From NCBI GenBank assembly GCA_030429345.1, contig JAUIFJ010000038.1:1-27064 (forward strand): a stretch of 27,064 bases of DNA. The letters are read 5' to 3'. Below the pieces are notes generated by a model, which saw only the letters and a program-made list of their open reading frames with translations, did not search any database and was not told where the DNA came from. Below, one piece after another: positions 8,873 through 16,517 of the stretch (its first letter is position 1; the number at the start of each line of letters is the position of its first letter). The position numbers and the translations under genes were made by a program. The DNA comes from a bacterium (GTDB taxonomy: Bacteria; CAIWAD01).

Positions 8873-11206
8873 CTACTTGACCAGGGCCACGCGGCGGTTC
8901 TCGCGGAAGAGCCGGCGGCCGTCCTGTGATACGACAGCGTCCAGGATGTAGACGCCGCTGGCCAGCCCGCTGCCGTCCAGGGGCAGCAGCAGCTGGCCCG
9001 AGTCCAGCGCCTCGTTCTGCGTCAGCGTCGCGACCCGGCGACCGAGCAGGTCGTAGAGATGCAGGTCCAGGCGCGCGCCCGTATGGGTGGCGGGCACCTG
9101 CAGGCTGACCGTCGTGCGGGGGTTGAAGGGGTTCGGGGCGACGCCGAGCGCGAAGCCGGCGGGCAGGACGGGATCGGCCACATCCGTGGCTTCCGTGTTC
9201 CAGCTCAGCCGCACGTTGCGGACGAAGAGCCCCTGGTCGTGCACCGTGCCATCCGTCTTGACGCGGAAGCCGACGGAGATCTCGGAGCCGGTCCAGGGCG
9301 ACAGGTCGACGACGGCATGCTCCCAGCGGTCGCGCTGGCCGGTCAGGCGGATCACGTTCTCCGACTGCTGCATGCCCATGTCGTGGATCACGACGAAGGC
9401 CGAATCACGCCCGCCTTCCAGGTTCCAGGCATAGTCGAATTCCAGGGTGCCCGGCGTGTGATCGCGCACGAGGGCAGCCAGTTCGAAGCTCTCGATGCTG
9501 CGCAGTTCGCAATCCATGTCGTCGGCGCTCCACAGGCCGGGCGTGTCGTTGAAGGCCATCTCGCCGAAGCGCTCCTCGACGACCCAGCCGCAGTTGGTGC
9601 CGAGCTGCTCGAAGTCCTCCAGCTGGTCCAGGGCCACGTCCAGGTTGGGTTCGTTGCCGTCGCGCGGGTAGAGCACCTGGCTGCCGGACAGGGCGCCGAA
9701 GAGGTCCAGCGTCACGCGGGCGCTGATGTGGCTCCCGGAAATCGCCTTCAGCGTATACACGCCCTCGGGAAGCTCGGCCGTCAGCGAGGAGAGGTCCTCG
9801 TAGACCAGGGTCGTGTCCGACCCGTGGTCGTAGAGCTCGACCCGCTCGACATTCAGGCTGCCGCCGCCGTAGGCCGTGAAATCCAGGTCGACGGCATGGC
9901 GCGGCAGCTCCTCCAGCATGACCTCCACCTGGGTCGGGGCGCTGTTGCCGATCGCCTGCTGGAAGGTCTGGCTCACATAGCCGTGCTTGCGCAGGGCCAT
10001 CGTATACGTGCCCGGCCAGAGCAGGCGGTAGTAGGCGCCCCACTGGGGATCCGTGCGGTAGTAGGGCGCGCAGTCCGGATGCATCACCTCTTCCAGGCGC
10101 AGGCGGGCCTCGAGGGGCGCGCCCTCTCCGTCCGTGACATGCAGCTGCAGGCCCGGCGCGTCCTGCTGGTAGCCGATGATGCGGCGGCAGAGCCAGTAGA
10201 GCCCGTCCAGGTTCTCGTCGATGATGAACTGGATCTCCTCGCTGTCCTGGGGCTGCATGCCCTCGTCATGCTGCGTGCCGACCTCGATCAGCAGGCCGAC
10301 GGCCCCGTAGGCGCTGTAGATCCAGTTGTGGTGGTTGCCCTTGCGGCCGCCGCCGGCGATGTTGCGGTAGAACTCGAAGTTCTCGCCGGAGATCTGGTCG
10401 CCCATGGTGCGCGTCAGCGTCTGCTGCATGTCGTAGTCGCGCGGAGGACAGGTCTTGCCGACCTCCCATTCCCAGGGATGAATGATGATCTCGTGATTCG
10501 TCGAGGTGCGGGCGCTGTGATACGCGACCGCGGCGACGAAACGCTCGCGCTCGGTCTGCAGGGCAATGGCGTTGCACTCGGGCTCGCTCAGGGGCGCCGG
10601 ACCGCGGTAGTAGTCGAACTGCTCGGGGTCGGCGTTGACGGCCCACAGTGGATCGCCGTGCTCGAACCAGGCGGGGTAGTTGCGGTTCAGGTCGACGCCG
10701 CAGCTGTCGTTGCCGATGCCCGGCGTGATCTGGCAGATGTGATCCGGCAGGAAGTTGTGCAGGTTCTTGCGGTAGGTGCGGTCCGTTTCCGTGACCACCA
10801 CATCCATGCCGTCCGGATTGTTGGTCGGCACCACGTGGATTTCCATGGCCTGCAGGAAGGGCGTGTAATTGGGATGCCCCAGATCGCCCCAGTGCGCCAG
10901 TTCGCGAATGAAGGCCATGCTGATGTTGACGCCGAGGATCTCTTCGGCATGGCACTGGCCGTTGACCCAGAAGGCCGGCTTGTCCAGTTCCTGGTCCACG
11001 TTCTGGCTCAGCTTGACGGACCAGATAGGCCGCATGCTTTCCCAGGCGTAGCCGATGGAATCGACCCGCATGATGGTGGGATGAGCCGCCGCCAGGCTGT
11101 CCAGCTCGTGCTCGATCTCGTCGTAGGTGTAGTAGTAGTCGTCCAGGGCCGCATGCGCCATGCCGGCGAGCAGCAGGCCGCCAAGAGCCATCCAGGTGCG
11201 CTTCAT
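8873..11206 (-). CDS. secreted zinc carboxypeptidase (peptidase M14) with C-terminal sorting domain
   Basis: The product is 777 aa. It starts at 11206 with GGGAG about 8 nt upstream. The signal peptide is MKRTWMALGGLLLAGMAHA. The M14 domain (about 22-345) carries the full active site: zinc ligands His86 and Glu89 (CHAEE) and His230 (AYHS), substrate-binding Asn174-Arg175 (DLNRNYP) and catalytic Glu308 (LLIEVG). It should cleave C-terminal residues from extracellular peptides. A carboxypeptidase-regulatory-like fold follows (about 350-430), then a jelly-roll-like region (about 545-670). The C-terminal domain (about 690-777) has APNPFNPRTT, GVYILDAV and a final RRVALVK, typical of FCB sorting domains. 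It is first in the operon with the C25 protein and the lipoprotein. A 231-bp gap lies upstream, where the promoter must be. Confidence 0.93.
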   Translation of the reverse strand: MKRTWMALGGLLLAGMAHAALDDYYYTYDEIEHELDSLAAAHPTIMRVDSIGYAWESMRPIWSVKLSQNVDQELDKPAFWVNGQCHAEEILGVNISMAFIRELAHWGDLGHPNYTPFLQAMEIHVVPTNNPDGMDVVVTETDRTYRKNLHNFLPDHICQITPGIGNDSCGVDLNRNYPAWFEHGDPLWAVNADPEQFDYYRGPAPLSEPECNAIALQTERERFVAAVAYHSARTSTNHEIIIHPWEWEVGKTCPPRDYDMQQTLTRTMGDQISGENFEFYRNIAGGGRKGNHHNWIYSAYGAVGLLIEVGTQHDEGMQPQDSEEIQFIIDENLDGLYWLCRRIIGYQQDAPGLQLHVTDGEGAPLEARLRLEEVMHPDCAPYYRTDPQWGAYYRLLWPGTYTMALRKHGYVSQTFQQAIGNSAPTQVEVMLEELPRHAVDLDFTAYGGGSLNVERVELYDHGSDTTLVYEDLSSLTAELPEGVYTLKAISGSHISARVTLDLFGALSGSQVLYPRDGNEPNLDVALDQLEDFEQLGTNCGWVVEERFGEMAFNDTPGLWSADDMDCELRSIESFELAALVRDHTPGTLEFDYAWNLEGGRDSAFVVIHDMGMQQSENVIRLTGQRDRWEHAVVDLSPWTGSEISVGFRVKTDGTVHDQGLFVRNVRLSWNTEATDVADPVLPAGFALGVAPNPFNPRTTVSLQVPATHTGARLDLHLYDLLGRRVATLTQNEALDSGQLLLPLDGSGLASGVYILDAVVSQDGRRLFRENRRVALVK

Positions 11207-11437
11207 TCTGTTCTCCCGGGAATCGCGCGGTCTTCACACTCAAAGACCATTGGTTTGGGAAGGCAACAATTGTGCCGATGCCGGAAAGCGCTGGCCCTCC
11301 GGCAAGTTGTTGTTTTTCAAATACTGATTCGCCTTCCCGGCCGGGCAGGCTCAGCCTGGGGGTTTCAGGCCTCTTGCGGCCGTATGGAAAGCTTGACGGA
11401 CGTCTGGCCGAAAGAGGCGCAGCTCAGCCTGCTTTCC
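11207..11437. other. intergenic region upstream of the protease operon
   Basis: This 231-bp gap separates the M14 gene from the upstream cyclophilin gene. It contains AT-richer patches (CAACAATTGTG near 11264; TTGTTGTTTTTCAAATACTG near 11307) that could hold a - strand promoter. No hexamer pair was convincing. Small GC hairpins (CAGGC-TGA-GCCTG near 11350) lack a T tract. No array of the 12-bp repeat is present here. Confidence 0.4.
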
Positions 11438-11947
11438 CTAGTCCACCATGACCGCGCTCTTGATCAGCACCGGCTCGATGGGCACATCCTGGTGAAAACC
11501 GTGGTTTCCCGTCGCCACCCGGGCGATGATGTCCACGGAGTCCATCCCTTCGACAACTTGCCCGAAGACCGCGTAGCCGAATTCCTGGGGAGTCGGGGCC
11601 TTGTGGTTGAGAAAATCGTTGTCGACCAGGTTGATGAAGAACTGGCTGGTCGCGCTGTCGACCACCTGGGTACGCGCCATGGCCAGGCTGCCGCGCTTGT
11701 TGGGCAGGCCGTTGCCGGCCTCGTTCTTGATGGGCTCGTGGTTCTTCTTCTCCTTCATGTCCGGGGTCATGCCGCCCCCCTGGATCATGAAGCCCTCGAT
11801 TACCCGGTGAAAGACCGTCCCGTCGTAAAAGCCTTCTTCCACATAGCGCTGGAAGTTGGCCGCGCTCTTCGGCGCCTTCTCGAAGTCCAGCTCGATGAGG
11901 ATCTCGCCGGCGCTGGTATCCATGCGGACGCGCTTGTTCTCGCTCAC
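11438..11947 (-). CDS. cyclophilin-type peptidyl-prolyl cis-trans isomerase, apparently cytoplasmic
   Basis: The product is 169 aa, the usual single-domain bacterial PpiB length. It catalyses cis-trans isomerisation of X-Pro bonds during protein folding. The cyclophilin core is clear: [28 protein letters not shown] (with the family's FHRV Arg and QGG), the SLAMART strand, SATSQFFIN, and [14 protein letters not shown]. There is no signal peptide. The start is GTG at 11947, 13 nt after the stop of the upstream isomerase, with a weak GGGGG as ribosome-binding site. An ATG at residue 9 would cut into the first strand. It is probably translated from the same mRNA as the lipoprotein isomerase at 11961. 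Confidence 0.92.
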   Translation of the reverse strand: MSENKRVRMDTSAGEILIELDFEKAPKSAANFQRYVEEGFYDGTVFHRVIEGFMIQGGGMTPDMKEKKNHEPIKNEAGNGLPNKRGSLAMARTQVVDSATSQFFINLVDNDFLNHKAPTPQEFGYAVFGQVVEGMDSVDIIARVATGNHGFHQDVPIEPVLIKSAVMVD

Positions 11948-11960
11948 GCTTGCCCCCGTT

Positions 11961-12599
11961 CTACTTGAGTTTGCGGACCGACTCGATGGTCACGGTCTCG
12001 ACGGGCACATCTCCCATCGGACGGCCGTCGGGACCGCTTTTCTGCCCTGTCTCGACGGTCTTGATCGCGTCGACCACCTCCATGCCCTCGACGACCTGGC
12101 CGAAAACGGCGTAACCGAAGGTGCGCGCGTTGGTGGAATCGCGATGATTGAGGAAGTCGTTGTCCTTGACATTGATGTAGAACTGGCTGGTGGCGCTGTT
12201 GACCACATTGGTCCGCGCCATGGCGACGCTGCCGCGCAGGTTCTTCAGGCCGTTGGCCGCCTCATTGATGATCGGCTCGCGGGTCTCCTTCTGCACCAGG
12301 TCCTTGTCGAAGCCGCCGCCCTGGATCATGAAATTGTCGATGACGCGGTGGAAGATGGTGCCGTCATAGTAGCCGTCGGCGGCGTACTGCTCGAAGTTCG
12401 CCGTCGAGGCCGGAGCCTTTTCCGCGTCCAGCTCCAGGACGATGCGCCCCTTGCTGGTGATCATTTCATAGCGCGGATTGTCGCTGGTGGCTGCTTCTTC
12501 GGTCGGTTCGGCTTTCTCGCCGCTCTTGCTGCAGGCCAGCAGGCCCAGCAGCAGCATGAACAGGCCCAGGCGGAACAGGTTCCGGGTACTTCCCTGCAT
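11961..12599 (-). CDS. cyclophilin-type peptidyl-prolyl isomerase lipoprotein
   Basis: The product is 212 aa. The ATG at 12599 is preferred over an in-frame upstream start at 12629: it has GAGGAG 8 nt upstream and gives a compact lipoprotein signal, ending LLACS with Cys23 as the lipidation site. A Ser/Glu/Thr-rich linker (about 24-45) leads to a complete cyclophilin domain with [39 protein letters not shown] and [16 protein letters not shown]. It should fold proteins in the envelope, anchored to a membrane. It is closely similar to the downstream cytoplasmic-type copy; the shared motif order suggests tandem duplication followed by gain or loss of the export signal. Its own promoter candidate lies at 12662-12690. 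Confidence 0.92.
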   Translation of the reverse strand: MQGSTRNLFRLGLFMLLLGLLACSKSGEKAEPTEEAATSDNPRYEMITSKGRIVLELDAEKAPASTANFEQYAADGYYDGTIFHRVIDNFMIQGGGFDKDLVQKETREPIINEAANGLKNLRGSVAMARTNVVNSATSQFYINVKDNDFLNHRDSTNARTFGYAVFGQVVEGMEVVDAIKTVETGQKSGPDGRPMGDVPVETVTIESVRKLK

Positions 12600-12661
12600 G
12601 GATGAAACTCCTCTCGAGGATTCGTTCAAGCCCTTGGACGGGCTGTGTGTAAAAACCGATC

Positions 12662-12690
12662 AAAATAGAAAGGCGAAGCGGGAGGGGCAA
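12662..12690 (-). promoter_or_regulatory. candidate promoter for the isomerase pair
   Basis: On the - strand, TTGCCC (12690-12685), a 17-bp spacer and TATTTT (12667-12662) form a sigma70-like pair matching 4 of 6 bases in each hexamer. The -10 lies about 60 bp upstream of the ATG at 12599 in an AT-rich patch of a GC-rich region, just past the stop of the gene at 12691. No experimental support is visible. Confidence 0.4.
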
Positions 12691-13563
12691 TCAGCGGGGG
12701 AAAAGGGGCAACTGGCCATTCGCCTCGGCCTGCAGCCTGGATCCGTTTCCGCTCTCGCCGGCCGCGCTTTCGCCGGCGGCAAGATGGAACCAGTCGGAAA
12801 TGCTGTGACGCCTGAGCACTTCCAGCGGCAGATCCGCTCTTCCGGCTTCCTCCAGGGCGCGACGCCCGGACTCGAAGACCTTGCGGGGACAGTTGTTGTT
12901 CTCGCTCAGGTGCCCCAGCAACACCTGGCGCAGTCCCGCATGCGTCAGCTCGCCCAGCAGCCCGGCGGCCTGGTCGTTGCTCAAGTGACCGCGTCCGCCG
13001 CGAATGCGCGCCTTGAGCCGGGCGGGATAGGGACCGCGGCGCAGCATCTCCGCGTCATAGTTGCTTTCCAGCAGCAGCAGCTCGACCCCGTGCAGGTGCG
13101 AAAGCAGCGCGGGATCCGGGCGGCCCGTGTCCGTGCAGACCGCCAGGCTGGCTGATGGGCCTTCGACGCGGAACATCAGCGGCTCGCGGCAGTCGTGGGG
13201 AACGGCAAAGGGCGTGATACGAAGACCGGCAAGCGCGAGCTTCTCCCCGGCGCGGATCACCTGCAGCTGCTCCGACCCCCGGAACCTGTGAGCGCAGCCG
13301 GCCAGGGTTCCCTTGCTGCCGTATACGGGGATTCCCAGCGATCGGGCGATCACGCCGGCACCGCTGGTGTGGTCGCTGTGGGCATGGCTCAGGAGCAGGG
13401 CGCGGATCTCGCAAGGGTCCGCTTCCGCCTGCTCAAGGCGCCTGCGGATCTCGCGGCCGCTCAGGCCGGCATCCAGCAGCAGCAGTCCTTCCGGTCCGCG
13501 CAGCACGAGGCAGTTGCCGCTGCTGCCGCTGGCCAGGGAGCAGAGGGCCAGTTCACTCGGCAC
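12691..13563 (-). CDS. MBL-fold metallo-hydrolase, YycJ/WalJ type
   Basis: The product is 290 aa. The start is GTG at 13563, with a strong AAGGAGGAG Shine-Dalgarno (13571-13579) inside the end of the pilZ gene; the two genes overlap by 11 bp. The metallo-beta-lactamase fold is clear: SLASGSSGNC at 9-18, the metal motif SHAHSDH (His60, His62, Asp64, His65), PHD at 122-124, a TDTG metal Asp at 145, and ESNYD and GHLSENNN further on. This order matches the YycJ/WalJ family, which I recall as exonuclease-like hydrolases linked to cell-wall control or DNA repair in Firmicutes. The substrate here is unknown. Last gene of the pyrF-pilZ-yycJ run. Confidence 0.88.
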   Translation of the reverse strand: MPSELALCSLASGSSGNCLVLRGPEGLLLLDAGLSGREIRRRLEQAEADPCEIRALLLSHAHSDHTSGAGVIARSLGIPVYGSKGTLAGCAHRFRGSEQLQVIRAGEKLALAGLRITPFAVPHDCREPLMFRVEGPSASLAVCTDTGRPDPALLSHLHGVELLLLESNYDAEMLRRGPYPARLKARIRGGRGHLSNDQAAGLLGELTHAGLRQVLLGHLSENNNCPRKVFESGRRALEEAGRADLPLEVLRRHSISDWFHLAAGESAAGESGNGSRLQAEANGQLPLFPR

Positions 13564-14260
13564 GACGCTGCTCCTCCTTCAGGCGGCGCTGTTCGTGTCT
13601 CACATTCAGCTTGTGCAGGCGGCTCTGCTCGTCCTTGTCCAGGTCGGCGAAGCCGTAGGCAAGCTGTCCCTTGTCGGCCTCGCCCTCCAGGCGGCGGAAG
13701 ACCAGCCGGCGGTCCTTGAGCTCCAGGCAGTCTTCGTTGTCCTCGAGGCGCAGGCGCACACGGGCTTCGCGATGTCTCACAAGATGATGCCCTTCCGGCA
13801 GGAGGACATTGAGCCGCAGCCCCCCGGCGCTCAGGTTGTGCAGCCGGGCCCGGAGCCACCAGGCCTCGAGCCAGCTGCGGCCCAGGCTCTTCCCCAGGGG
13901 ACGGTTTTCCAGCGGAAGCTGGATCACGAAATCCAGGCCGCGCTCGACCCGGTACCATTTGCGCCGCTGGATGCGCCGCGGCTCCTCCGCCAGGCGCAAC
14001 TGCACGCGAGGTCCGGTGGGAAGCAGGGCCGCGTCGGCGACCCGCCCCTCGAAAGCGAGCATGGCGTCCGGGCGCGGAGCGCTGCCGCTGAAGAGAGCGC
14101 CACGCAGGAAAAGCTCCAGGTCCCCCGGATCGAAGCCCGCGCCGTCGAGCACCAGGAGGTCCTCGACGGCATCGACGACGACCAGTTCCAGCACTTTCTG
14201 CCGGCCTTGTTCGCCCGCCCGGTGCAGGTAGACCCGCATTGAACGCTGGAAGGCACTCAT
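13553..14260 (-). CDS. PilZ-domain protein (probable c-di-GMP binding)
   Basis: The product is 235 aa. The ATG at 14260 overlaps the pyrF stop as ATGA, which suggests translational coupling. The frame opens further upstream, but only inside pyrF. An N-terminal domain (about 1-95) resembles the beta-rich YcgR-type region. The PilZ domain follows, with the RxxxR motif (Arg100, Arg104 in RRKWYR) and the NxSxxG motif (Asn142, Ser144, Gly147 in HNLSAGG). Both motifs bind cyclic di-GMP in the family. The C-terminal tail is a charged helix (LHKLNVRHEQRRLKEEQRR). No flagellar or cellulose genes lie nearby, so the target of the signal cannot be read from context. Confidence 0.82.
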   Translation of the reverse strand: MSAFQRSMRVYLHRAGEQGRQKVLELVVVDAVEDLLVLDGAGFDPGDLELFLRGALFSGSAPRPDAMLAFEGRVADAALLPTGPRVQLRLAEEPRRIQRRKWYRVERGLDFVIQLPLENRPLGKSLGRSWLEAWWLRARLHNLSAGGLRLNVLLPEGHHLVRHREARVRLRLEDNEDCLELKDRRLVFRRLEGEADKGQLAYGFADLDKDEQSRLHKLNVRHEQRRLKEEQRRAE

Positions 14261-15099
14261 CCTTCGGCGTCCTTTGTGGAACACGCCAGACGCGTCGCCC
14301 ACTCGGCGCAACGCGCTGCGACGGCTTCGGGCTCCGCGTTTCCGTCCTCGCCGTAGAGGATGGCCCGTGAGACATTGACGAAATGCGGGGGCGTATCGGC
14401 GCTCTTGCCGCGCAGGACCTCCAGAACTGCCTGCAGATCCCCGCCCTGGCTGCCGAGCCCCGGCACCAGCAGCGGCAGTTCCGGATGCAGGGCGGCCACC
14501 TCGGCCAGCTCGGCGGCGTGTGTCGCCCCGACCACGGCTCCCAGGCGTCCCGCGGCCCAGTCACGGTTCCATTCCGAGACCTTGTCCAGCACGCGGTGAT
14601 ACAGCGCCTTGCCGCCGCAGTCCAGGCGCTGGAAATCGGCGGATCCGGGATTGGAAGTCAGGGCCAGCACGAAGGCCGCGGCGGGCTTGCCGGAGGGCCG
14701 CTCCGTTTCCAGGAAGGGCTGCAGGCTGTCGGCTCCCATGTAGGGCGCAAGAGTGATGGCGTCCATGTCGAGATGCTCGAAGACCAGGCGCGCATAGGCC
14801 TTCGAGGTGTTGCCGATGTCGCCGCGCTTGGCGTCGGCAATGACGGGCACGCCGCCGCGCTCAGCCTGCAGGATCTCGGCGAGGGTAGCCACCCCATCCG
14901 GGCCGATGGCCTCGAAAAAGGCCAGGTTGGGCTTGTAGACCGCAACGGTGTTCCGGGTTGCCTGAAGTACATCGATGCACCAGTCCCGGACGGGCTGCGC
15001 GCGCAGCCAGTAGCGCTCCGGCAGCTTCTCCGGAACGGGATCCAGACCAAGACAGAGGTGCGTTTCCGCATGGCGAAGGGCTTGCTGCAGGAGCTCCAT
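14257..15099 (-). CDS. pyrF: orotidine 5'-phosphate decarboxylase
   Basis: The product is 280 aa. It catalyses OMP to UMP plus CO2, the last step of de novo UMP synthesis, in the cytoplasm. Motifs: [11 protein letters not shown] (17-27), YKPNLAFFE (55-63) and the catalytic signature [10 protein letters not shown] (89-98, with Lys91). The length and the DAKRGDIG form fit the type 2 PyrF subfamily (about 270-280 aa) rather than the shorter E. coli type. The ATG at 15099 is chosen because GAGGT lies just upstream; a GTG two codons earlier (15105) is possible. The ATGA overlap with the PilZ gene suggests coupling. The 31-unit 12-bp array begins 78 bp upstream of the start. Confidence 0.95.
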   Translation of the reverse strand: MELLQQALRHAETHLCLGLDPVPEKLPERYWLRAQPVRDWCIDVLQATRNTVAVYKPNLAFFEAIGPDGVATLAEILQAERGGVPVIADAKRGDIGNTSKAYARLVFEHLDMDAITLAPYMGADSLQPFLETERPSGKPAAAFVLALTSNPGSADFQRLDCGGKALYHRVLDKVSEWNRDWAAGRLGAVVGATHAAELAEVAALHPELPLLVPGLGSQGGDLQAVLEVLRGKSADTPPHFVNVSRAILYGEDGNAEPEAVAARCAEWATRLACSTKDAEG

Positions 15100-15134
15100 G
15101 GACACCTCAAGAAATGGGGTTGCGAAGGCGACTC

Positions 15135-15147
15135 GGACAATATAGGG
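15135..15147 (-). promoter_or_regulatory. candidate -10 region for pyrF
   Basis: On the - strand, CCCTATATTGTCC contains TATATT (15144-15139), 40 bp upstream of the pyrF ATG. It is an AT-rich hexamer in a GC-rich background, and the same CCTATATT string occurs upstream of nuoA (25542-25549). No good -35 is visible at 17 bp, so the call is weak. Confidence 0.3.
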
Positions 15148-15177
15148 TCCGCATGCCTCGTCTGCCGCAGGGAGATG

Positions 15178-15549
15178 GTGCCTGGGACGGTGCCAGGCAC
15201 GGTGCCAGGGACGGTGCCAGGGACAGTGCCAGGCACGGTGCCAAGGACGGTGCCGGGGACGGTGCCAGGGACAGTGCCAAGGACAGTGCCAGGGACAGTG
15301 CCAGGGACAGTGCCAGGGACAGTGCCAGGGACAGTGCCAGGGACGGTGCCAGGGACAGTGCCAGGGACGGTGCCAGGGACGGTGCCAAGGACGGTGCCAG
15401 GGACGGTGCCAGGGACAGTGCCAGGGACGGTGCCAGGGACAGTGCCAGGGACGGTGCCAAGGACAGTGCCAGGCACGGTGCCAGGGACAGTGCCAGGCAC
15501 GGTGCCAGGGACGGTGCCAGGGACGGTGCCAGGGACAGTGCCAGGCACG
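15178..15549. repeat. 12-bp tandem repeat array B, 31 units
   Basis: There are 31 consecutive 12-bp units (GTGCCAGGGACG type on the + strand), exactly 372 bp with no insertion or deletion. Variation is confined to a few positions: the last base G or A, AGGGAC versus AAGGAC versus AGGCAC, and single changes at the first units. Units with AGGCACG create the palindrome-like GGCACGGTGCC. The array fills the gap between the EamA-gene stop (15582) and pyrF (15099). Read in the direction of the genes (-), it is GGCACCGTCCCT, opposite to the sense of arrays A, C and D relative to their downstream genes. Confidence 0.97.
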
Positions 15550-15581
15550 GTCCCCTGGGAGAGGTCAGGCGCTGTCGGACC

Positions 15582-16511
15582 TCAGAAGCGCTTCCCGCGT
15601 CGCTTCAGGTTGCTCAGCACGCTGCCCCCGACGACCAGGCCTGCGCCCAGCCAGGCCGTGATCCCGGGCGATTCGGCAGGAATGTGCTCCGGCCAGATGG
15701 CGTGGCCCAGCAGCATGAAGCACAGGGTGAAGAGCGGCACCGTCACCAGGATCATGCTGACACGGCTGGCTTCCAGGTGGTTCAAAGCCTCGGAGAAGGA
15801 GCCGTAGGCCAGCAGCGTGTTGATCGCGCTCCAGACCAGCAGCGCCAGGCCAAGACCGGAAATCCCGGGGATCGTCGCAGGCGCGGCCATCGGCCAGAAG
15901 AGCAGGGCGCAGCCCCCGTACACGATCAGCAGCACGGCCTGGGATGGCAGTTCGCGCAGCAGCTGCTTCTGGCAAAGCGCGTAGACGGACCAGGAAACGG
16001 CGGCAACGACAATCCATGTCAGCCCCGCCGATCCCGCCTGCAGCTCCGGCCACTGGCCGCGGAATACGGGCCAGAAGAAGAGCCCCATGCCGATGGACAG
16101 CAGGACGATTCCCAGTCCCTGCATGCGATTCAAACGCTCCCCGAAGAAGACGAGACCTCCGACCAGGAACAGCAGCGGCGCCAGCTGGATCAGGACCTGC
16201 GCCGCGCTTGGTGATACATGGGCCAATCCCCACATGTAGAAGGCGTAGTTCCCGCCCAGTCCCAGGATCGTCCCCAGCATCAGCAGGCGGCGCGAGCGAT
16301 CGGCGCGCCGCAGGAAGGAGCCGACGATCCGCCCCTGGAAGGGCAGCAGCACAAGCCCGGCGACCAGGAAGCGGAACCAGGTGACCGTGAGCGGGTCCAG
16401 CTCCTGCAGGAGCTGCTTGAGCACGATCGGCAGGAAGCCCCACAGGAAGGCCGTCGTAAAGGCCAGCAGCGCTCCAAGCCCGCGGCGTCCGCTGATGCTG
16501 TGTGTCTTCAT
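15582..16511 (-). CDS. EamA/DMT-family transporter
   Basis: The product is 309 aa, with about ten hydrophobic membrane segments arranged as two five-helix EamA repeats. The first repeat starts [20 protein letters not shown] (13-32); the second starts near residue 165 ([20 protein letters not shown]). Typical family signatures are FLWGF in the first helix and [18 protein letters not shown], with a conserved Glu in FFGERL. The drug/metabolite transporter superfamily exports or exchanges small metabolites; the substrate cannot be told from sequence. It starts 6 nt after the folC stop with AGGA just upstream, so it is co-transcribed with folC. Only 32 bp separate its stop from array B, and I see no separate terminator. 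Confidence 0.88.
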   Translation of the reverse strand: MKTHSISGRRGLGALLAFTTAFLWGFLPIVLKQLLQELDPLTVTWFRFLVAGLVLLPFQGRIVGSFLRRADRSRRLLMLGTILGLGGNYAFYMWGLAHVSPSAAQVLIQLAPLLFLVGGLVFFGERLNRMQGLGIVLLSIGMGLFFWPVFRGQWPELQAGSAGLTWIVVAAVSWSVYALCQKQLLRELPSQAVLLIVYGGCALLFWPMAAPATIPGISGLGLALLVWSAINTLLAYGSFSEALNHLEASRVSMILVTVPLFTLCFMLLGHAIWPEHIPAESPGITAWLGAGLVVGGSVLSNLKRRGKRF

Positions 16512-16517
16512 GCTGTC

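Noticed and set aside
9059-11968. 969-aa open frame on the + strand
   Set aside because: It is antisense to the M14 gene and part of the first cyclophilin gene and crosses an intergenic gap; a shadow frame.
15107-15548. Repeat proteins of [16 protein letters not shown] or ARDG type encoded by the arrays
   Set aside because: A 12-bp repeat keeps all six frames open, so these peptides follow from the unit length. They have no ribosome-binding site or signal, and several frames overlap on both strands.
15178-15549. CRISPR array
   Set aside because: The period is 12 bp with no unique spacers and no cas genes nearby.
15178-15549. Transposase-linked REP element with a RAYT gene
   Set aside because: The unit is palindrome-like and could belong to a REP-type family, but no transposase gene is in the window to support it.
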